Notes: generated by a model not told the origin, from the sequence alone. Counted from the first letter of the stretch, positions 7,492 through 16,660 are shown. The stretch is 64,000 nt of DNA from Microbispora oryzae (GCF_017896165.1 NZ_JAFCNB010000008.1:245848-309847), one strand, 5' to 3'. Made by a program: numbers and translations.

Positions 7492-8496
7492 GTGCTTGAG
7501 GTGCTGGGGATCGACCAGTGGGGTGAGGAGGCTTACCTCGCGCTGGTCGACGGGACGCCGCTCACCGCGGAGGAGATCCTCAGCGTCACGACGATAGAGC
7601 GGGAACTGTTCGGCACGGTCGTGCAGCGCCTTGAGGACCGTGGCCTGATCTCCCGCCTGCCGGGCCGCCCGGTGCGCTACACGGCGCTTCCGCCGGAGAA
7701 CGCCATCGAAGTGCTGCTGCTGGCCCGCGAACGCGACATCAAGCGCGTGCGGGCGCTGGCGCATCACCTCGGCGAACGGCACCGCAGGGCGCGGCCGGGA
7801 CACGACGCGGCCGAGCTGATCGAGGTGATCTCGGGTCCTGACGCGGTGGCGCGGTCGGGCCAGCAGCTCATGCGCAGGGCCAGGAGCACCCTGCGCGGCA
7901 TCGACGCCCCGCCGTACGCGCGGGCGATCGACGGGGAGCGGATCTCCTCCTCGGCGAACGTGCTGGAGCAGACGGTCCGGCGGCGTTTCATCCACGACCG
8001 CGACGCGCTGCTGCTGCCCGGCCAGGCCGACGAGCTCGCCCGGGGCACGGCCGCGGGCGAGGAGATCCGCGTCCTGGCGAGCGTCCCGATGAAGATGCTG
8101 CTGGTCGACGACGACCTCGGGCTGATCCCGCTGCGGGCGACGCCCCGCGTGCTCGACTCGTGCATCGTGGTGCACCCCTCGGCCCTGCTCGACGCGCTGT
8201 CGACGCTGTTCGAGATGCTGTGGCAGCAGGCGCAGCCCTACCCCGCGCGCCAGGGCCCGACCGGCGCCGCCGGCCCGGAACGGGCGGCGGACGACGAGCC
8301 GCCGTTGACGGACGAGGAGCGGCGCATCGTCTCGCTGCTCGCGCTCGGCCTGCCCGACGAGGCCATCGCCCGGCAGTTGGAGATCGGCCATCGCACGGTG
8401 CAGCGCCGCATCCACGACCTTATGGTCCGTCTCAACGCGACGAGCAGGTTCCAGGCCGGCGTCCTCGCCGCCAGCCGGGGATGGTGGACCCCGTAG
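7492..8496 (+). CDS. TrmB-like/LuxR-type helix-turn-helix regulator
   Basis: A 334-residue regulator with a TrmB-like N-terminal winged helix (about residues 1-75, LEVLGIDQWGEEAYLALVDG). A middle region resembles the TrmB/PLD-like effector part. The C-terminal LuxR-type HTH (about 280-330) reads LTDEERRIVSLLALGLPDEA then IARQLEIGHRTVQRRI. This domain pairing is common in actinomycete regulators of unknown ligand. The GTG at 7492 was chosen because GAGGTGG sits 3-9 nt upstream. A TACGAT hexamer at about 7453-7458 could be the -10. The target genes are unknown. The gene ends just before a strong bidirectional terminator. Confidence 0.85.
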   Translation: MLEVLGIDQWGEEAYLALVDGTPLTAEEILSVTTIERELFGTVVQRLEDRGLISRLPGRPVRYTALPPENAIEVLLLARERDIKRVRALAHHLGERHRRARPGHDAAELIEVISGPDAVARSGQQLMRRARSTLRGIDAPPYARAIDGERISSSANVLEQTVRRRFIHDRDALLLPGQADELARGTAAGEEIRVLASVPMKMLLVDDDLGLIPLRATPRVLDSCIVVHPSALLDALSTLFEMLWQQAQPYPARQGPTGAAGPERAADDEPPLTDEERRIVSLLALGLPDEAIARQLEIGHRTVQRRIHDLMVRLNATSRFQAGVLAASRGWWTP

Positions 8497-8503
8497 GGGA
8501 AGG

Positions 8504-8533
8504 GGCCCGGCCGGAGGTCCCTCCGGCCGGGCC
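8504..8533. terminator. Bidirectional terminator
   Basis: A perfect 13-bp stem (8504-8516 with 8521-8533) and a GTCC loop lie between the convergent LuxR-type regulator and the secreted protease genes. Confidence 0.85.
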
Positions 8534-8540
8534 GCGGTGA

Positions 8541-11500
8541 TCAGGCGTGGCCGGGGCGCGGCGGCTCGACGCGCATCGTCACCGGCACCTGCCGCGCCTG
8601 GTACGGCGTGTCGGTGTCGACGACCAGCCCGGCCGAGTATTCGGTGAGGACGGAAGTAGCGTCCTCGTCCGCGTCGAACCGGACCGTGATCTTGGCGCTG
8701 TGCCCCGGCTCAAGCCGGGACCCGCCGTTCCGCACCGACAACCACGCGACGTCCGCGTGCGGCTGCTCGTAGCCCGGCAGCTGCTCGACGGTGGCCACGG
8801 GCATACCGGTCGCGGGGTCGGACCCGCCGACGAGGTAGAACCCGGAGGCGCCCGCGGCTCCGGCCGTGGGCGCGGGGGCGTTGGGCAGCGGGCTCCACGT
8901 GTTCGTCGCCGGGTCGTAGGCGAAGCCCTCGTTGGTGACGACGCCCTGGCTGAGGCTGTAGCCGGTGGAGACGAGCAGCCGCCCGTTCGCCACGGCTGAG
9001 GCCGCGCTCATCAGGTCGAGCGGCATGTCCGCGACCCTGGACCACTTGTCGGTCTTCGGGTCGTAGGCGTACGCGTTGGCCGTCTGACCGCCCGCGCAGT
9101 AGACCTTGCCGTCGATCCCGCCGCACGCCAGGCGCGCGGTGCCGATGGGGTACGCCGCCGCCTTGCTCCAGCCGTCGGCCGACGGGTCGTAGACCATGAC
9201 GTCCGCGTTGGCGCAGTATTCGTTGCCGAATCCCTCCATGTAGCACCCGCCGACGACGTAGAGCTTGCCGTCGAGCACGGCCGACCCCGACGACCCGAGA
9301 GGCCGCGGGTTCGGCGTGCCGGTGTGCCAGGTGCCGGTCCCGGTGTCGTAGATCTCGGTCGCGGCGACCGTGCCGCCCATGCTGTCCCGTCCCGAGGTGA
9401 CGTAGAAGCGGTCGCCGATGAAGGCGCCCACCGCCGCCCACCGCCGGTACCAGGGGCTCTCCAGCGTCGTCCAGGTGCGCTTCTTCGGGTCGTACGAGGC
9501 GAACGTGTTGGAGAACAGGGTGCCGGTCGCCGGATTGCCGAGCCCGGCGTACAGCTTGCCCTTGTAGGTGCCCGCGACCATGCCGCTGGAGGGCTGGGCC
9601 AGATCGGCGATCGCGCGCCAGGCGTCGCCGACCGGCGGAGCCGGACGTGTGGCCGGGCTCCCCGACGGGGACGCCGGCGGAGACGGAACGGTGGCCGGGA
9701 TCGCCTTGTCCATGGGGGTCTTCACCCGCTGCACGGGCGTGCGGCCCTTCGCCTCCTCCAGCGTGCCGTCGGACGATCCCTGCCCCGCCGTCTGCTGGAG
9801 GCTCACCGGCGCCCCGCCTTCCCGCTCGCCGAGCGTGAAGGAGGCCGGAGCCGTGCCGTCATTCTTCACGGTGACCGTGACGGTGCGGCTGCCGCCCCAC
9901 GGCACGGACGCGCTGACGGACGCGGGAGCGACCGTGATCCGTCCGGCCTTGAGGGCGAAGTCGGCGGGGGTCACCCCCGACGTGAGCTTCAGCTTCCGGG
10001 TCAGCGCCGGATAGCCGAACGCCGCCTTCTCCGCCGTGATCCGCCGATCGCCCTTCTCCGGCGAGAACAGCCAGTACAGGCCGTCGCCGATCGCCTGGTC
10101 CTGCGGCGTCGCCACGCTGATCGCGCGCGCGGGCCCAAGGGATGCGGGCCCAAGGGACACGGTCGCGCCGACGACGCCCTCGCCGGTGTTGGCGTCGGTC
10201 ACCCGGCCGACGACGAGTCCACCGGGCTGCGCCGCGAAGGTGCGGGTGCCCACGGCGACCCTGTCGACCTCCCAGATGTTGCCGAGGCCGCCCACGTAGT
10301 GGAACCGCACCCGCACGTCCTTGCGCCCGGCGAACGGCGTGAGCGAGACCGACACGTGGTCGGGGCCGGACAGGGCCGGGGGCGAGCGCCACAGGGTGTA
10401 CCAGGTCGTGCCGCCGTCGACGCTGACGTCCATGTCGGCCTGCGGGACGTCGACCCGCTGCACCGGCGGGAAGTGGGTGTCGAACTCGACGACCGGGTTC
10501 TTCTCGGCCGACAGGTCGTACGACGGGCTGCGCAGTTCGGTGTCGAGCTGCGCCCAGCCCTCGTTGAAGTCGTCCACGATGGCGAAGCCACCGCCGCCGC
10601 CCGTCTGGTTGCTGCGTCCCAGCGGGTCGTCGAAGCGCCAGCCGCCGTTCTCGTTGTTGTTCTTGACGGTCCAGCCCGCCGGGGCGGACCGGGTGTCGAA
10701 CGGCTGGACGCCGCCGCCGTGATAGGTCAGCGAATATCCGGGGGCCGCCGCCTTGGTGGTGTCCACGGGCACCGCGACGTCGGCGGTCGCCGGGCCCTCG
10801 CCGACGGCGACCTCCACCGTCTTGGGCAGGTAGCCGGGATATCCCGAGGTCACGGTGAGCGTGTACGTGCGTCCCTGCGGGAGCCGCACGCTGTACTTCC
10901 CGGTCAGCGGGTCGGTGAAGACCGGGGCGCCCGGCACTCCCTCGACCGCGACCTGCGCGTAGAGCGGCCAGCCGTGGCCGCCGCCGTCCGTGACGGTGCC
11001 CGACACGGTCTGCGCGGGCAGCGCCTGGAGCGCCACGTCTTTGGTGACGGTCTGGCCGTCGGCCAGGGCGAACGTCTCGATCACCGCCTGCCGGTACCCG
11101 TACACGTCGACCGTGCCGGAGTAGGTGCCGACCGGCACGGCGAGGCTGTACCGGCCGTCGCCCGCGGTGGTCGCGGTGTAGTCGCCCAATGTCACGAGCG
11201 CGCCGGATACGGGCTTGCCGGTGCCGGCGTCGGTCACCGTGCCGGCGACCGTTCCGTGCGGGGCGCCGCGGAACGCGGCCGGGCCGTTCGGCGTGCCGAG
11301 CCCGGTCGGCCCGTCGTAGCCGGCCTGCGCGGCGCAGAGGTAGGACGGCGCGCATTCCGGCGTGGTGCCGAACGGGCACAGCCCGGCCGGGCAGCTCGCG
11401 TCGTCACCCTTGGTGACGTCCCACAGCGCGCTCGCGCCGAGGTACGGATACGTGTTGGCCCGGGTGCCCTCGATCGGGGCACCGGCCACCGCGTAGACGC

Positions 11501-12653
11501 CGGTGACGATGGGGGTGGCGGCGCTGGTGCCGCCGTAGACGGCCCAGCCGTCGTCGGAGTAGCTGTTGTAGACGGCGACGCCGGTCACCGGGTCGGCCAC
11601 GGCCGACACGTCCGCGACGGTGCGCCCGGGGCAGCCGGAGTCGTGCTGCGTCTCGGGCTTGGCCTCGAACCGGGAACATCCCGATCCCGGCGCGCCCCAC
11701 CGCTGCTGACCGCCGCCGTCCGTCCAGGTGGAGTTCCACACCGTCTCCGACCAGCCGCGCGAGCTGGAGTCGCGGACCAGGGACGTGCCGCCGACCGAGG
11801 TGACGTACGGCGAGGCGGCCGGATAGGACACTCCGTAGCCGTAGTCGCCGGAGGCCGCCACGACCGCCACTCCCGGGTGGTCGTAGTGGACGTCCAGCGT
11901 CGCCTCGTCGGAGTACTCCTGGTCGGTGCCGTAGGAGTTGGACACGAAGCGCGCCCCCATCGCCACCGCCTGGTCGACGGCCGCGCCGAGGTCGTACGGG
12001 CTGTTGGAGTCGGCCTCGACGAGAAGGATGTGTGCGCGGGGCGCCACGGCCGAGACCATGTCGAGGTCGAGGGCCGCCTCTCCCGCCCAGCCGGGGTCGG
12101 GCGCGGGATAGTCGGTGCCGCCCCGCTGGTCGACCTTGCGGAAGCAGCCGTCGGCACCGGTGCACGCCGGGAGGCCGAACTGCGCGCGGTAGACGGCGAG
12201 GTCCGCCTCCGCCTCGGGCGCGTCGAAGGCGACGACGATCGCGACCGTCTGGCCCGCTCCGCCGTCCGACGGCAGCCCGTACGCTCCGGCGAGGTCGGCG
12301 GGGCCGTACCCGTCAGGGGCGGCTCCGGCCGCCAGCGGACCCGCGGCGTGGCGGGCGCCGCCCGCCTTCCGCAGCACGAAACAGCTGAACCGGCCCTCGG
12401 CGGGCGCCTCACACAGAGGCGCGTACGGCTCGGCCTGCCCGGCGCCTCCGGCCGCGTCCGGGGTGGAGGTGACAGCCGGGGTGGATGTGGCTGCCGGGGT
12501 GGGCGGTGCCGGCGAAGTGCCGGCCAGGGATGTTCCGGGAGAAACGGCCAGGGCTGCGAGCACCGCGGCGGTGGCGATCACCACTCTGGGGGCCCCGGCC
12601 CCGGGCCGGTTCCGGAAAAGCGGTTTCCGGATATGCAGTTTCCAAATACGCAA
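8541..12653 (-). CDS. Secreted S53 (sedolisin) peptidase with carboxypeptidase-regulatory and kelch repeats
   Basis: A very large exported protease of about 1,370 residues. After a signal peptide (about residues 1-45) comes the sedolisin domain. Acidic catalytic residues sit in EAALDLDMVSAVAP (about 195), the oxyanion Asp in AASGDYGYG (about 268), and the nucleophile Ser in YGGTSAATP (about 375). Two carboxypeptidase-regulatory-like beta domains follow (GTVAGTVTDAGTGKPVSGA; then QTVSGTVTDGG), then a lectin/immunoglobulin-like region, a third regulatory-like domain, a beta-sandwich, a kelch propeller (repeated YDP..W and LYVVGG units, about residues 1010-1290) and a final Ig-like domain. I see no anchor or sortase signal. 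TTG at 12653 is preferred because AGGAG lies 9 nt upstream and the product then begins with a compact signal peptide. GTG at 12710 is the alternative. Confidence 0.9.
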   Translation of the reverse strand: MRIWKLHIRKPLFRNRPGAGAPRVVIATAAVLAALAVSPGTSLAGTSPAPPTPAATSTPAVTSTPDAAGGAGQAEPYAPLCEAPAEGRFSCFVLRKAGGARHAAGPLAAGAAPDGYGPADLAGAYGLPSDGGAGQTVAIVVAFDAPEAEADLAVYRAQFGLPACTGADGCFRKVDQRGGTDYPAPDPGWAGEAALDLDMVSAVAPRAHILLVEADSNSPYDLGAAVDQAVAMGARFVSNSYGTDQEYSDEATLDVHYDHPGVAVVAASGDYGYGVSYPAASPYVTSVGGTSLVRDSSSRGWSETVWNSTWTDGGGQQRWGAPGSGCSRFEAKPETQHDSGCPGRTVADVSAVADPVTGVAVYNSYSDDGWAVYGGTSAATPIVTGVYAVAGAPIEGTRANTYPYLGASALWDVTKGDDASCPAGLCPFGTTPECAPSYLCAAQAGYDGPTGLGTPNGPAAFRGAPHGTVAGTVTDAGTGKPVSGALVTLGDYTATTAGDGRYSLAVPVGTYSGTVDVYGYRQAVIETFALADGQTVTKDVALQALPAQTVSGTVTDGGGHGWPLYAQVAVEGVPGAPVFTDPLTGKYSVRLPQGRTYTLTVTSGYPGYLPKTVEVAVGEGPATADVAVPVDTTKAAAPGYSLTYHGGGVQPFDTRSAPAGWTVKNNNENGGWRFDDPLGRSNQTGGGGGFAIVDDFNEGWAQLDTELRSPSYDLSAEKNPVVEFDTHFPPVQRVDVPQADMDVSVDGGTTWYTLWRSPPALSGPDHVSVSLTPFAGRKDVRVRFHYVGGLGNIWEVDRVAVGTRTFAAQPGGLVVGRVTDANTGEGVVGATVSLGPASLGPARAISVATPQDQAIGDGLYWLFSPEKGDRRITAEKAAFGYPALTRKLKLTSGVTPADFALKAGRITVAPASVSASVPWGGSRTVTVTVKNDGTAPASFTLGEREGGAPVSLQQTAGQGSSDGTLEEAKGRTPVQRVKTPMDKAIPATVPSPPASPSGSPATRPAPPVGDAWRAIADLAQPSSGMVAGTYKGKLYAGLGNPATGTLFSNTFASYDPKKRTWTTLESPWYRRWAAVGAFIGDRFYVTSGRDSMGGTVAATEIYDTGTGTWHTGTPNPRPLGSSGSAVLDGKLYVVGGCYMEGFGNEYCANADVMVYDPSADGWSKAAAYPIGTARLACGGIDGKVYCAGGQTANAYAYDPKTDKWSRVADMPLDLMSAASAVANGRLLVSTGYSLSQGVVTNEGFAYDPATNTWSPLPNAPAPTAGAAGASGFYLVGGSDPATGMPVATVEQLPGYEQPHADVAWLSVRNGGSRLEPGHSAKITVRFDADEDATSVLTEYSAGLVVDTDTPYQARQVPVTMRVEPPRPGHA

Positions 12654-12872
12654 TGGGGGATGCTCCTGCTTTCGGACCGCCGCCAGGCGTGCGCCGACGG
12701 TCGAGATCACGGAATATGGTCCGAAAATCCGGCATCCGGGACAATCTCGTCAACGTCACCGGGCGGCGGGATGCTGCCGTGACGCGTTCACGCCAGCGGG
12801 AAAGTAGTCCGAAATACCCCAATACAGACAGAAACGCCCCCCGCCTGTTTCCAGGACGAGGGGCAGGTCTGA

Positions 12873-13880
12873 TCAGAGCCGGCTGGAGCCCCGGACCACG
12901 AGGGTGGTCGGCAGCACCTGCGGGGGCGGCGCGTCCGCGCCGTTGATCATGGCGACCACCGCCTCGGCCGCGGCGGCTCCTATACCGGCCTTGTCCTGCG
13001 CGACGGTGGTGAGGCCGGGGATGACCAGCCCGGCCAGCTCGATGTCGTCGAACCCGACGACGGCGATGTCCTCGGGCACCTTCAGGCCCGCCTCGGCGAT
13101 CGCGCGCAACGCGCCCACGGCCATCTCGTCGCCCGCGACGAAGACGGCGTCGGGCTGCTCCGGCGCCCGCAGCAGCCGGCGCATCGCGGCCACGCCGCCG
13201 GAGAGATAGAAGTCGCCCTCGACAACGTGCTCGGGACGCTGCGACAGGCCGAGCGCGGCGAGCTCCTCGACGTATCCCCGCAGCCGATCGGTCCCAGGTC
13301 CTGTGCCCGCGGGGCCGCTGATGGTCGCGATGGACCTCCGCCCCTGCTCGTACAGGTGCCGGACGGCTTGCCGTGCGCCTCCCACATTGTCAGAGGTCAC
13401 GTACGTGGTGCGGGGCCCTTCCAGTGGACGGTCGAGGGAGACGCAGGCGATGCCGGACTCGGCGAGGTATCCGAGCGAGGGGTCGCGGTTGCCACTGTCG
13501 ATCATGACAACCCCGTCGAGATTGTGCCGCCGCACGGCGTGCACGTACGACTCCTCGGGCTTCTCCTCGCTCGTGGCGAGCAGCAGGAGATGGTAGCCGC
13601 GCCCGCTGAGCGCGGTCTTGAGCCCGATGAGGATCTCCTGGAAATAGGGATGCCGCCATCCGGGACGCCGATGATCGGTATCCCATACGAGACCGACCAT
13701 CGACGACTTCTTGGTGGCCAATGTGCGGGCCGACGCGTTTGGTTGGTAGCCGATCTGCTGCGCGGCGCGTAACACCTCGTCACGCGTCCTGGCGTTCACC
13801 ACCTCCGGGTTGTTGAACACACGGGAGACGGTCGCCGGCGACACCCCGCACAGGCGTGCCAGCTCTCTGATCGTTGCCAC
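12873..13880 (-). CDS. LacI-family sugar-responsive repressor
   Basis: A 335-residue repressor. The N-terminal HTH (residues 3-25, TIRELARLCGVSPATVSRVF) and hinge helix (NASARTLATKKS) are followed by a periplasmic-binding-protein-like sensor domain (about 62-335), with GVVMIDS, VGFDDIELAG and the usual dimerisation segments. GTG 13880 is preceded on the minus strand by TAACGT and 6 nt, so the message is probably leaderless. Two adjacent palindromes at 13904-13931 overlap the expected -35 region and the upstream face of this promoter, which predicts autorepression. The divergent beta-glucosidase suggests a beta-glucoside inducer such as cellobiose, by analogy with CebR-type regulators. Confidence 0.93.
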   Translation of the reverse strand: MATIRELARLCGVSPATVSRVFNNPEVVNARTRDEVLRAAQQIGYQPNASARTLATKKSSMVGLVWDTDHRRPGWRHPYFQEILIGLKTALSGRGYHLLLLATSEEKPEESYVHAVRRHNLDGVVMIDSGNRDPSLGYLAESGIACVSLDRPLEGPRTTYVTSDNVGGARQAVRHLYEQGRRSIATISGPAGTGPGTDRLRGYVEELAALGLSQRPEHVVEGDFYLSGGVAAMRRLLRAPEQPDAVFVAGDEMAVGALRAIAEAGLKVPEDIAVVGFDDIELAGLVIPGLTTVAQDKAGIGAAAAEAVVAMINGADAPPPQVLPTTLVVRGSSRL

Positions 13881-13886
13881 AATCGA

Positions 13887-13931
13887 ACGTTATCGCATCT
13901 CGCTGAAACCGGTTTCATGTAACCGGTTTCA
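13887..13931. promoter_or_regulatory. LacI-type tandem operators plus leaderless -10 of the repressor gene
   Basis: TGAAACCGGTTTCA (13904-13917) is a perfect 14-bp palindrome. It abuts TGTAACCGGTTTCA (13918-13931), which differs from it at one position. Both have the central CG and AACCGGTT core of LacI-family sites. The minus-strand -10 TAACGT (13892-13887) lies 6 nt before the repressor GTG. The repressor gene is the obvious source of the binding protein. Confidence 0.85.
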
Positions 13932-14265
13932 CGCACGGTACGCGAGTATCGGGAAATGTGTCAAGCCGGATAGAACCAACCGGAATAGTTATCTTTCCGT
14001 GACTTGACATCTTCCCCTCTGATTATGTGTGATTACGGCGAACCGGCCGTTGCCGCTTGCCACAGGCGCGGCCGTCGCGTCTCGCAGCCACCCCTTCTCC
14101 AGATCGAGGAGCGTCAGGTGTCAGCTGCGAAACTTCGCCTGCCCACGAGTTGGAGATCGGGTTATTCCCTGGCCGCGCTGCCGGCCGCATCTCACATCAC
14201 GCCCCCGAGGCCGCCTGACGCGCGGCACGGGGGCGTCGCGCATATCTGTTTGGAGCGTTCAAGGA
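13932..14265 (+). promoter_or_regulatory. Promoter and long leader of the beta-glucosidase gene
   Basis: TTGACA at 14004-14009 with TGTGAT 18 nt downstream (14028-14033) is a good sigma-70-type promoter. It leaves a leader of about 225 nt. Within the leader, GAGGAG followed by GTG at 14118 opens a short frame (SAAKLRLPTSW at its start) with no clear product. A 9-bp GC stem (14199-14207 with 14228-14236) resembles a terminator or attenuator. The leader may be the remains of a deleted upstream gene, or it may be regulatory. Confidence 0.5.
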
Positions 14266-15645
14266 ATGACGGCGATCGAGGAACGCCTCGCCGGGGCGGG
14301 GTCCTTCCCCGCTGGGTTTGTGTGGGGGACGGCCACCGCCGCGTACCAGATCGAAGGGGCGGTGAGCGCCGATGGGCGCGGCCCGTCGATCTGGGACGCC
14401 TTCTGCCGGGTGCCCGGCGCGGTGGCGAGGGGCGAGTCCGGTGAGTTCGCCTGCGATCACTATTACCGCTGGCGGGAGGATGTCGATCTGATGAAGGAGC
14501 TGGGGGCGGGGGCCTACCGGTTCTCGGTGGCCTGGCCGCGGGTGTTCCCCGACGGGACCGGCCAGGTCAACAAGCGGGGGCTGGACTTCTATCGGCGCCT
14601 GGTCGAGGCGCTACGCGAGGGCGGCATCGAGCCGTTCGTCACTCTCTATCACTGGGACCTGCCGCAGGCGCTGGAAGAACGCGGCGGCTGGCGGGTCCGC
14701 GACACCGCCGAGCGGTTCGCCGACTACGCCGCCACCGTGCACGAGGCGCTGGGCGACGTGGTGGCCAACTGGATCACGCTCAACGAGCCGTACTGCTCGG
14801 CCATCGTCGGCTACGCCGAGGGCCGCCACGCTCCGGGCGTGCGGGAGGGTCACGGCGCGCTGGCCGCCGCCCATCACCTGCTGCTCGGCCACGGCCTGGC
14901 CACCGCCCGCCTGCGCGAGCAGGCCCGTCCCGGCCAGCGGATCGGGGTGACGCTCAACATGTCACCTACCGTCCCGGCCAGCCCTTCCCCGCAGGACGCC
15001 GCCGCGGCCAGCCGGATGGACCTGCTGGTCAACCGCCAGTTCACCGAACCGCTGTTCGGCGGCGCCTACCCCGCCGACATGGCCGAGGTGTTCGGCGGCG
15101 TCAGCGACTTCTCCTTCCGCCGCGACGGCGACCTGGACCTGATCGGCGCGCCGGTCGACTTCCTGGGGGTCAACTACTACTACCGGATCCATGTGGCCGA
15201 CGCCCCGCACGTGGAGGGCGATCCGGCCTCCCGCTCGGCGTTCGACATCGGGGTGCGGGGCATCACGCCCGAACACGCCCGAACCAGCGGGCTGGGCTGG
15301 ACGGTGGAGCCCGAGGGCCTGTACGACACCCTCGTCGGCCTGGCCGGGCGCTATCCCCACCTGCCCCCGATCTACGTCACCGAGAACGGCTACGGCGACG
15401 ACGGCGTCCTGGAGGACACCGGCCGGATCGACTACCTGCGAGACCATGTGACCGCCACCCGTGACGCCATCTCCGACGGAGTCGACGTGCGGGGCTATTT
15501 CTGCTGGTCGCTGATGGACAACTTCGAATGGGCGCGCGGCTACGCCGCCAGGTTCGGCCTGGTGCACGTGGACTACCGCACCCAGGTTCGCACCCCCAAG
15601 GCCAGCTTCCACTGGTTCAGGGAGTTCATCGGCAGCCAGAGCTGA
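14266..15645 (+). CDS. GH1 family beta-glucosidase
   Basis: A 459-residue (beta/alpha)8 glycosidase expected to hydrolyse cellobiose and other beta-glucosides in the cytoplasm, since no signal peptide is visible. The N-terminal GH1 signature FVWGTATAAYQIEGA is near residue 18. The acid/base Glu174 is in TLNEP and the nucleophile Glu373 in YVTENGYG. The C-terminal aglycone-site pattern (WSLMDNFEWARGY, then RFGLVHVDY) is complete. The frame is open further upstream, but ATG 14266 puts the GH1 motif at its usual distance, and GGAG lies 10 nt before it. It is divergent from the LacI repressor, whose operators lie about 340 nt upstream. No sugar ABC transporter genes accompany it here, unlike typical cellobiose operons. 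Confidence 0.96.
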   Translation: MTAIEERLAGAGSFPAGFVWGTATAAYQIEGAVSADGRGPSIWDAFCRVPGAVARGESGEFACDHYYRWREDVDLMKELGAGAYRFSVAWPRVFPDGTGQVNKRGLDFYRRLVEALREGGIEPFVTLYHWDLPQALEERGGWRVRDTAERFADYAATVHEALGDVVANWITLNEPYCSAIVGYAEGRHAPGVREGHGALAAAHHLLLGHGLATARLREQARPGQRIGVTLNMSPTVPASPSPQDAAAASRMDLLVNRQFTEPLFGGAYPADMAEVFGGVSDFSFRRDGDLDLIGAPVDFLGVNYYYRIHVADAPHVEGDPASRSAFDIGVRGITPEHARTSGLGWTVEPEGLYDTLVGLAGRYPHLPPIYVTENGYGDDGVLEDTGRIDYLRDHVTATRDAISDGVDVRGYFCWSLMDNFEWARGYAARFGLVHVDYRTQVRTPKASFHWFREFIGSQS

Positions 15646-15652
15646 CCACACG

Positions 15653-15684
15653 CTCGACTGGAGTCCACTCCAGGTTCCTAGTGT
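15653..15684 (+). promoter_or_regulatory. MerR-type promoter with over-long spacer
   Basis: CTCGAC (15653-15658) and TAGTGT (15679-15684) are separated by 20 nt instead of 17. The dyad CTGGAGT-CC-ACTCCAG (15658-15673) fills the spacer. This is the classic architecture activated by MerR-family proteins that twist the DNA. The -10 ends 7 nt before the ATG at 15692, so the transcript should be leaderless. No MerR gene is present in the window. Confidence 0.8.
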
Positions 15685-15691
15685 GGTCGTC

Positions 15692-16660
15692 ATGGAATAC
15701 GGACAGCTTGGCCGTACCGGCCTCAAGGTCAGCAGACTCTGCCTGGGCACGATGAACTTCGGTCCCACGACCAGCGAGGAGGACTCCTACACGATCATGG
15801 ACCGCGCCCACGAGGTGGGCATCAACTTCTTCGACACGGCCAACGTCTACGGCCGCCAGATCGGCCCCGGGACCACCGAGCAGATCATCGGCCGCTGGTT
15901 CGCCAAGGGCGGCGAGCGCCGTGAGAAGACGGTCATCGCGACCAAGGTCTACGGGGACATGGGCGAGTGGCCCAACGTGAGCCGTCTGTCGGCGCTCAGC
16001 ATCCGCCGCAACGCGGAGGCCTCGCTGAAGCGCCTGCAGACGGACTACATCGACATCTACCAGGCCCACCACGTCGACCGGAACACCCCGTTCGACGAGT
16101 TCTGGGAGGCCATGGAGGTGCTCCGGCAGCAGGGCAAGATCCTGTATGTCGGCTCGTCCAACTTCGCGGGGTGGCACCTCGCCAAGGCGCAGGAGACGGC
16201 GCGGCGGCGAGGTGACCTCGGCCTGGTCAGCGAGCAGTCCCACTACAACCTGCTCACCCGCGCACCCGAGCTGGAGGTGCTGCCCGCCGCCGAGGACTAC
16301 GGCCTCGGGGTCATCCCCTGGAGCCCGCTCGCGGGTGGCCTGCTCGCCGGGATCCTGCGCAAGACCGACAAGCGCCGGTCCGCCACGGACCAGATGCAGG
16401 TCCAGCTCGAGAAGCACCGCGACAAGATCGAGCAGTACGAGGCGTTCTGCGACGAGCTCGGGGAGAACCCGGCCAACGTGGCGCTCGCCTGGCTGCTCCG
16501 GCAGCGCGCGGTGGTCGCGCCGATCATCGGTCCTCGCACCGTCGAACAGCTCGACGGCGCGCTGCGCGCCACGGAGATCGATCTGGACGAGAAGGCACTG
16601 GCCCGCCTCGATGAGATCTTCCCCGGCCACAGGACCGCGCCGGAGGACTACGCCTGGTGA
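15692..16660 (+). CDS. Aldo/keto reductase
   Basis: A 322-residue NADPH-dependent aldo/keto reductase (TIM barrel). The catalytic tetrad residues are visible: Asp and Tyr in FFDTANVYG (about residues 52-57), Lys in VIATKVYG, and His in YQAHHVD. The C-terminal cofactor segment AIIGPRT-like (VVAPIIGPRTVEQL) is intact. It resembles the YajO/Tas-like group acting on carbonyl compounds; the real substrate is unknown. ATG 15692 was used, rather than GTG 15683, because the MerR-type -10 places the transcript start on that ATG. MerR-type control suggests induction by electrophiles or drugs, which is inference. Confidence 0.93.
   Translation: MEYGQLGRTGLKVSRLCLGTMNFGPTTSEEDSYTIMDRAHEVGINFFDTANVYGRQIGPGTTEQIIGRWFAKGGERREKTVIATKVYGDMGEWPNVSRLSALSIRRNAEASLKRLQTDYIDIYQAHHVDRNTPFDEFWEAMEVLRQQGKILYVGSSNFAGWHLAKAQETARRRGDLGLVSEQSHYNLLTRAPELEVLPAAEDYGLGVIPWSPLAGGLLAGILRKTDKRRSATDQMQVQLEKHRDKIEQYEAFCDELGENPANVALAWLLRQRAVVAPIIGPRTVEQLDGALRATEIDLDEKALARLDEIFPGHRTAPEDYAW

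Noticed and set aside
9324..12782. 1,152-codon plus-strand open frame opposite the protease
   Set aside because: Arg/Gly/Val-rich shadow with no motifs; the minus-strand frame has a signal peptide and catalytic motifs.
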